From: an uncultured Eubacterium sp.
GTDB taxonomy: Bacteria > Bacillota > Clostridia > Lachnospirales > Lachnospiraceae
Assembly: GCF_937958975.1 (NCBI RefSeq)
Contig: NZ_CALGRE010000015.1
Location: 110,891 to 174,890, forward strand
Length of the DNA stretch: 64,000 bases
Direction: 5' to 3'
The position numbers and the translations under genes are program-made. Under the pieces are notes generated by a model. It was not told the origin of the DNA. It ran no database searches and worked only from the letters and a program-made list of their open reading frames with translations. Every line of letters begins with the position of its first letter. Position 1 is the first letter of the stretch. Shown here piece after piece: positions 59,923 to 64,000 of the stretch.

Positions 59923-61986
59923 ATGGCAAAATATCTTGTTATTGTAGAATCGCCTGCAAAAGTAAAGACAATAAAAAAATTTTTGGGAACAAATTATGAA
60001 GTTGTAGCTTCGAATGGTCATGTGAGAGATATGCCTAAAAGTACAATGGGCATTGATTTTGAAAATGACTATGAGCCGAAATATATAACGATAAGAGGAA
60101 AAGGGGATAAATTAGCAGAACTGAGACGTTATGTAAAAAAGGCGGACAAGGTTTATCTTGCAACTGACCCGGACCGTGAGGGAGAAGCTATTTCGTGGCA
60201 TTTGGCAAATGCTTTAAAGTTAGAACCAAAGAAGACAGCTAGGATTACTTTTAATGAAATTACAAAGCCGGCTGTCAAGGAATCTTTAAAAAATCCAAGA
60301 GAAATTAATATGAATTTGGTTGATTCTCAGCAGGCGAGAAGAGTTATGGACAGAATGGTAGGTTACAGTATCAGTCCGCTATTATGGATGAAAATAAAGA
60401 GAGGGTTGAGTGCCGGTAGAGTACAGTCTGTTGCACTGAGAATGTTGTGCGACCGTGAGGAGGAAATTAATGCATTTATTCCAAAAGAATATTGGGATAT
60501 GGATGCAGTATTAAAATATAAAAATAAAGAATTTAAAGTTAGCTTTTACGGTGATTCCAAAGGAAAGATAGAAATCACAGGAAAAGAACAGTTAGATGAT
60601 ATTATTCAGGAATTAAAGGAAGAAAAGTTTTCTGTAAAGGATGTAAAGAAGGGAAGCAGGACAAGAAAGGCACCGGTTCCTTTTACAACGAGTACATTGC
60701 AGCAGGAAGCATCGAAGGCTCTAAATTTTTCTACACAGAAGACTATGAGAATTGCTCAACAGTTATATGAAGGTGTTGAGATTAAGGGACGTGGAAGTAT
60801 AGGTCTCATCACATATCTTCGTACAGATTCTACCCGTATTTCTGAGACGGCTGAAACACAGGTAAAAGATTTTATTGAAAATAATTATGGTCAGTCTTAT
60901 ATGGCAAATGAGGTGAATGCCAAGAAGTCATCAAAGAAAATACAGGATGCACATGAGGCAATCCGACCTACAGATGTGACTATATTACCTGAAAGTATTA
61001 AAGAACAACTGCCAAGAGATTTATTTCGCCTTTATCAGCTTATCTGGAAGAGATTTGTGGCAAGCCGAATGCAGAGTGCAGTATATGAGACGATAAATGT
61101 TAAAATTAGCGCCGGAAAATATATTTTTAATGCTGCAACATCTAAGTTGGATTTTGATGGTTTTATGAAAATATATACGGAGAGTGATAACGAAAAAGTT
61201 GTCACAAATAATACGATTGCAAAATTGGAAAAGGATTCCGAGTTGGAATTTGTTAATTTTGAAGAAAATCAGCACTTTACGCAGCCTCCGGCACATTTTA
61301 CAGAGGCAGCTCTGGTAAAAGCTATGGAGGAACAGGGAATCGGAAGACCTAGCACCTATGCACCTACGATTGGAACAATTATCAGTAGACGTTATGTTAC
61401 AAAGGAAAAGAAAAATTTATATGTGACAGAGTTGGGGGAAGCTGTAAACAATGTTATGAAAACAGCTTTTAAAGTAATTGTTGATACAGATTTTACTGCA
61501 AATATGGAATCGCTTCTAGATGCGGTAGAAGAGGGAAATGTTGAATGGAAAACGATTATTAGAAACTTTTATCCGGACCTTGATGAGATGGTGAAAGAAG
61601 CAGAAGTTAAGTTAGAAAAAATTCAAATAGCTGACGAGGAATCAGATGAGATTTGCGAGGAATGTGGGAGACGTATGGTAATTAAGTATGGGCCGCACGG
61701 AAAGTTTCTGGCATGTCCGGGATTTCCTGAATGTAAAAATACAAAGCCTTATCTGGAGAAGGCGGGGGTTTCCTGTCCAAAATGTGGAAAGGATATTGTA
61801 ATCCGAAAAACGAAAAAAGGTAGAAGATATTTTGGCTGTGCTGACTATCCGGAGTGTGATTTTATGTCATGGCAGAAACCATCCACAAAAAAGTGTCCTC
61901 AATGTGGAGGCTATATGGTGGAGAAAGGTAATAAATTAGCCTGTGCAGATGCACAGTGTGGATATGTGGAACAAAAGAAAGCATAA
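59923..61986 (+). CDS. topA: DNA topoisomerase I
   Basis: A 687-residue type IA topoisomerase that relaxes negative supercoils. TOPRIM domain with IVESPAKVKTI and ATDPDREGEAI, the catalytic tyrosine in TYLRTDSTRIS, EEQGIGRPSTYAPTI, and three C-terminal zinc-ribbon modules (CEECGRRM...CPGFPEC; CPKCGKDI...CADYPEC; CPQCGGYM...CADAQC). Start ATG 59923 after AAGGGGAAG. Confidence 0.96.
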   Translation: MAKYLVIVESPAKVKTIKKFLGTNYEVVASNGHVRDMPKSTMGIDFENDYEPKYITIRGKGDKLAELRRYVKKADKVYLATDPDREGEAISWHLANALKLEPKKTARITFNEITKPAVKESLKNPREINMNLVDSQQARRVMDRMVGYSISPLLWMKIKRGLSAGRVQSVALRMLCDREEEINAFIPKEYWDMDAVLKYKNKEFKVSFYGDSKGKIEITGKEQLDDIIQELKEEKFSVKDVKKGSRTRKAPVPFTTSTLQQEASKALNFSTQKTMRIAQQLYEGVEIKGRGSIGLITYLRTDSTRISETAETQVKDFIENNYGQSYMANEVNAKKSSKKIQDAHEAIRPTDVTILPESIKEQLPRDLFRLYQLIWKRFVASRMQSAVYETINVKISAGKYIFNAATSKLDFDGFMKIYTESDNEKVVTNNTIAKLEKDSELEFVNFEENQHFTQPPAHFTEAALVKAMEEQGIGRPSTYAPTIGTIISRRYVTKEKKNLYVTELGEAVNNVMKTAFKVIVDTDFTANMESLLDAVEEGNVEWKTIIRNFYPDLDEMVKEAEVKLEKIQIADEESDEICEECGRRMVIKYGPHGKFLACPGFPECKNTKPYLEKAGVSCPKCGKDIVIRKTKKGRRYFGCADYPECDFMSWQKPSTKKCPQCGGYMVEKGNKLACADAQCGYVEQKKA

Positions 61987-61999
61987 TATATTGATATAG

Positions 62000-62028
62000 A
62001 AAAAAAGGGTTGCATGCCCTTTTTTTTT
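62000..62028 (+). terminator. topA terminator
   Basis: An A-rich stem (62000-62009 with 62017-62026) with GGG/CCC core and nine Ts. Confidence 0.88.
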
Positions 62029-62038
62029 ATGGTAAAAT
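62010..62038 (+). promoter_or_regulatory. rpsB promoter overlapping the topA terminator
   Basis: TTGCAT (62010-62015), 17 bases, TAAAAT (62033-62038). The -35 box is the terminator loop. The leader to rpsB is about 105 bases and holds a stem GTGAAC/GTTCAC (62071-62076 with 62097-62102) that could be an S2 autoregulatory structure, though this cannot be judged from one sequence. Confidence 0.65.
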
Positions 62039-62148
62039 CATGAAGTTGTATTAAACACATAAACAGAGAGGTGAACCGGTGCCTTTGCTCGAGGTTGTTC
62101 ACATCATAGAAGTTTATGGAAGATTATTAAAAACCAGGAGGTATTAAA

Positions 62149-62895
62149 ATGAGCGTTATTTCAATGAAACAGTTATTAGAAGCAGGTGTTCATTTCGGAC
62201 ATCAGACAAGAAGATGGAACCCTAAGATGGCTCCATATATTTACACAGAGAGAAACGGTATCTACATTATTGATTTACAGAAATCTGTAGGAAAAGTAGA
62301 TGAGGCGTACAAGGCAGTATCTGATATTGTGACAGATGGTGGTACAATTCTTTTTGTAGGAACAAAGAAACAGGCACAGGATGCTGTAAAAGAAGAAGCT
62401 GAGAGATGTGGTATGTACTACGTTAACGAGAGATGGTTAGGTGGTATGCTCACAAACTTTAAGACAATTCAGTCAAGAATTAAAAGATTAAAAGATATTG
62501 AAAGAATGTCAGAAGATGGTACATTTGATGTTCTTCCTAAAAAAGAAGTAGTAAATATTAAGAAAGAATGGGATAAGCTGGAAAAGAACCTTGGTGGAAT
62601 CAAGGACATGAAGAGAATCCCGGATGCTATTTTTGTTGTAGACCCTAAGAAGGAAAGAATTTGTGTTCAGGAAGCTCATGCACTTGGAATTACTTTAATT
62701 GGTATTGCAGATACAAACTGTGACCCAGAAGAATTAGATTATGTTATCCCAGGTAATGATGATGCTATCAGAGCAGTAAAGCTTATCGTTTCTAAGATGG
62801 CAGATGCAGTAGTTGAAGCAAATCAGGGTGAAGAAATGGTAGCAGAAGCTGCTGAAGAAGCAGAGGTTACAACAGAAGAGACAGTAGAAGAATAA
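62149..62895 (+). CDS. rpsB: 30S ribosomal protein S2
   Basis: A 248-residue S2 with MKQLLEAGVHFGHQTRRWNPKM, GTILFVGTKKQAQDAV, VNERWLGGMLTNF and PDAIFVVDPKKE. The C-terminus is an acidic extension (EEMVAEAAEEAEVTTEETVEE). AGGAGG precedes ATG 62149. It is followed by tsf after 24 bases. Confidence 0.97.
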   Translation: MSVISMKQLLEAGVHFGHQTRRWNPKMAPYIYTERNGIYIIDLQKSVGKVDEAYKAVSDIVTDGGTILFVGTKKQAQDAVKEEAERCGMYYVNERWLGGMLTNFKTIQSRIKRLKDIERMSEDGTFDVLPKKEVVNIKKEWDKLEKNLGGIKDMKRIPDAIFVVDPKKERICVQEAHALGITLIGIADTNCDPEELDYVIPGNDDAIRAVKLIVSKMADAVVEANQGEEMVAEAAEEAEVTTEETVEE

Positions 62896-62919
62896 TATTT
62901 TATCAGGAGGAATAGAATT

Positions 62920-63843
62920 ATGACAATTACAGCAGCAATGGTAAAAGAATTAAGAGAATTAACAGGCGCTGGTGTTATGGCTTGTAAGAATGCTTTAGTA
63001 GAGACGGATGGAAATCAGGAAGAAGCTATTGAAGTTTTAAGAAAAAAAGGTGAAGCTACAGCTGTTAAGAAGTCAGGAAGAATCGCAGCTGAAGGTATTG
63101 TATATACAGTTGTTAAAGATGGTAAGGCAGCAATCGTAGAAGTGAACTCAGAAACAGATTTCGTTGCTAAAAATGAAAAATTCCAGACATTTGTTTCGAA
63201 CGTGGCAGAGCAGATTGTTGATTCAGATGCAGCAGATATGGATGCATTTATGGCAGAGCCATGGAAGCTTGATGCATCTAAGACAGTAAAAGATGAATTG
63301 GTATCACAGATTGCTGTTATCGGTGAGAATATGAATATCAGAAGATTTGAAAGAATTACAACAGATGGTGTTGTTGTTTCATATATTCATGCTGGTGGAA
63401 GAATTGGTGTATTGGTTGAAGCTGATGCTCCACAGAGCCCGGTAGTAGAGGAAGCATTAAGAAATGTTGCAATGCAGGTTGCAGCGCTTAACGCTAAGTT
63501 TGTTTCACAGGACGAAATCAGTGAAGAATATAAAGAGCATGAGAAAGCAATTCTTTTAGAGCAGATTAAGAATGACCCTAAGGAATCACAGAAGCCGGAG
63601 AAGGTTATCAATGGCATGATTATGGGACGTCTTAACAAAGAGTTTAAGGAAGTTTGCCTGCTTGATCAGGTATACGTTAAGGCAGAAGACGGAAAACAGT
63701 CCGTTGCTAAGTATTTAGAGGAAGTGTCTAAAGAAGTAGGTGCAACGGTTACACTTAAGAAGTTCGTTCGTTTTGAGACAGGTGAAGGTCTTGAGAAAAA
63801 AGAAGAAAATTTTGCTGAGGAAGTTGCAGCACAGATGAAATAG
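62920..63843 (+). CDS. tsf: Elongation factor Ts
   Basis: A 307-residue nucleotide-exchange factor for EF-Tu. N-terminal UBA-like ELRELTGAGVMACKNAL, then GRIAAEGIVYTVV, VEVNSETDFVAKNEKFQ and the dimerisation region VSYIHAGGRIGVLVE, with LNKEFKEVCLLDQVYV near the C-terminus. AGGAGG precedes ATG 62920. pyrH, often next, is not seen before the right edge. Confidence 0.97.
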   Translation: MTITAAMVKELRELTGAGVMACKNALVETDGNQEEAIEVLRKKGEATAVKKSGRIAAEGIVYTVVKDGKAAIVEVNSETDFVAKNEKFQTFVSNVAEQIVDSDAADMDAFMAEPWKLDASKTVKDELVSQIAVIGENMNIRRFERITTDGVVVSYIHAGGRIGVLVEADAPQSPVVEEALRNVAMQVAALNAKFVSQDEISEEYKEHEKAILLEQIKNDPKESQKPEKVINGMIMGRLNKEFKEVCLLDQVYVKAEDGKQSVAKYLEEVSKEVGATVTLKKFVRFETGEGLEKKEENFAEEVAAQMK

Positions 63844-63861
63844 TTAGGCTAAAGCCGTGCA

Positions 63862-63925
63862 AATAAAAGAGAGAGTATTCACGAGGGCATGCTTGCATGA
63901 ACGAGAGAATACTCTCTCTTTTATT
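63862..63925 (+). terminator. tsf terminator
   Basis: A perfect 19-bp stem (63862-63880 with 63907-63925) whose loop contains a smaller CATGC..GCATG stem; the 3' arm ends in CTTTTATT. Confidence 0.85.
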
Positions 63926-64000
63926 GGCTCTTTGTCAAGAGTGGGGGTAAAGTTTACAGCACATTTGTGGACAATCGTCCACAAATGTGTTTCTTTATTT
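63926..64000. mobile_element. Probable left end of an ISL3-type insertion sequence (partial)
   Basis: Immediately after the tsf terminator the sequence reads GGCTCTTTGTCAAGAGTG, which resembles ISL3-family terminal inverted repeats (GGCTCTTTGTCAA-type ends). Inside it is a perfect 13-bp hairpin CACATTTGTGGAC/GTCCACAAATGTG (63960-63972 with 63977-63989). The transposase and other end lie outside the window, so the call rests on the terminal motif recalled from the family. Confidence 0.45.

Noticed and set aside
1..64000. tRNA or rRNA genes
   Set aside because: No cloverleaf ending in CCA or GGTTCGAATCC-type T arm and no rRNA-like stretch was noticed in the intergenic regions.

Overview
The window looks like chromosomal DNA of a low-GC, spore-forming anaerobic Firmicute, most likely a member of the Lachnospiraceae. 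The evidence is AT-rich codon use, strong AGGAGG-type ribosome binding sites, sporulation genes (gpr, spoIIP, sigK), an anaerobic ribonucleotide reductase activase (nrdG), the ireB-ruvX-DUF1292 cluster, an HPr-like protein without its active histidine, and a secreted GH5 glycanase. The family assignment is inference from gene content; no marker alignment could be run.

Layout. 1-4.6 kb: the tail of argD, then a Na/phosphate cotransporter with a phosphate-type two-component system behind a candidate Pho box, and a small YdcZ-type membrane protein. 4.6-12 kb: a ComEA-like lipoprotein, a second two-component system, a GerMN lipoprotein, ComEC (apparently with an AUA start) and holA. 12-19 kb: rpsT, gpr-spoIIP, the minus-strand malic enzyme-nrdG-dut operon, rho and rpmE. 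19-22 kb: DUF1385-prmC-prfA, followed by a hairpin-rich 80-bp tandem repeat. 22-29 kb: a TIM-barrel protein, a CpsB/Wzz/BY-kinase polysaccharide-control module, then a tightly overlapping four-gene cassette (HPr-kinase-like, PqqD-like, SipW/ER-type S26 peptidase-like, ABC exporter). This cassette is the best candidate in the window for an uncharacterised peptide modification and export system. A 58-codon minus-strand gene lies just after it.

29-41 kb: glmM-vanZ-hisC-mntP, clpB, an SGNH-like surface protein, an ArsR-family Zn/Cd sensor with a clear operator over its promoter and the P-type ATPase it should control, a polysaccharide deacetylase and small membrane proteins. 41-45 kb: a 1151-residue secreted GH5 enzyme carrying three beta/gamma-crystallin-like and three fascin-like modules, behind a region with paired palindromic operators. 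45-64 kb: translation and RNA-modification genes (prmA, rsmE, cysteine desulfurase-thiI, mtaB, trmR-trhP), ireB-ruvX-DUF1292, RNase J, a stand-alone MltG N-domain protein, a pro-sequence-less sigK, comM-dprA-topA and rpsB-tsf. The last 75 bases look like the edge of an ISL3-type insertion sequence.

Together the genes are mostly core housekeeping (translation, RNA processing, cell wall, sporulation, DNA uptake) interrupted by accessory segments at about 22-29 kb, 36-45 kb and the right edge.
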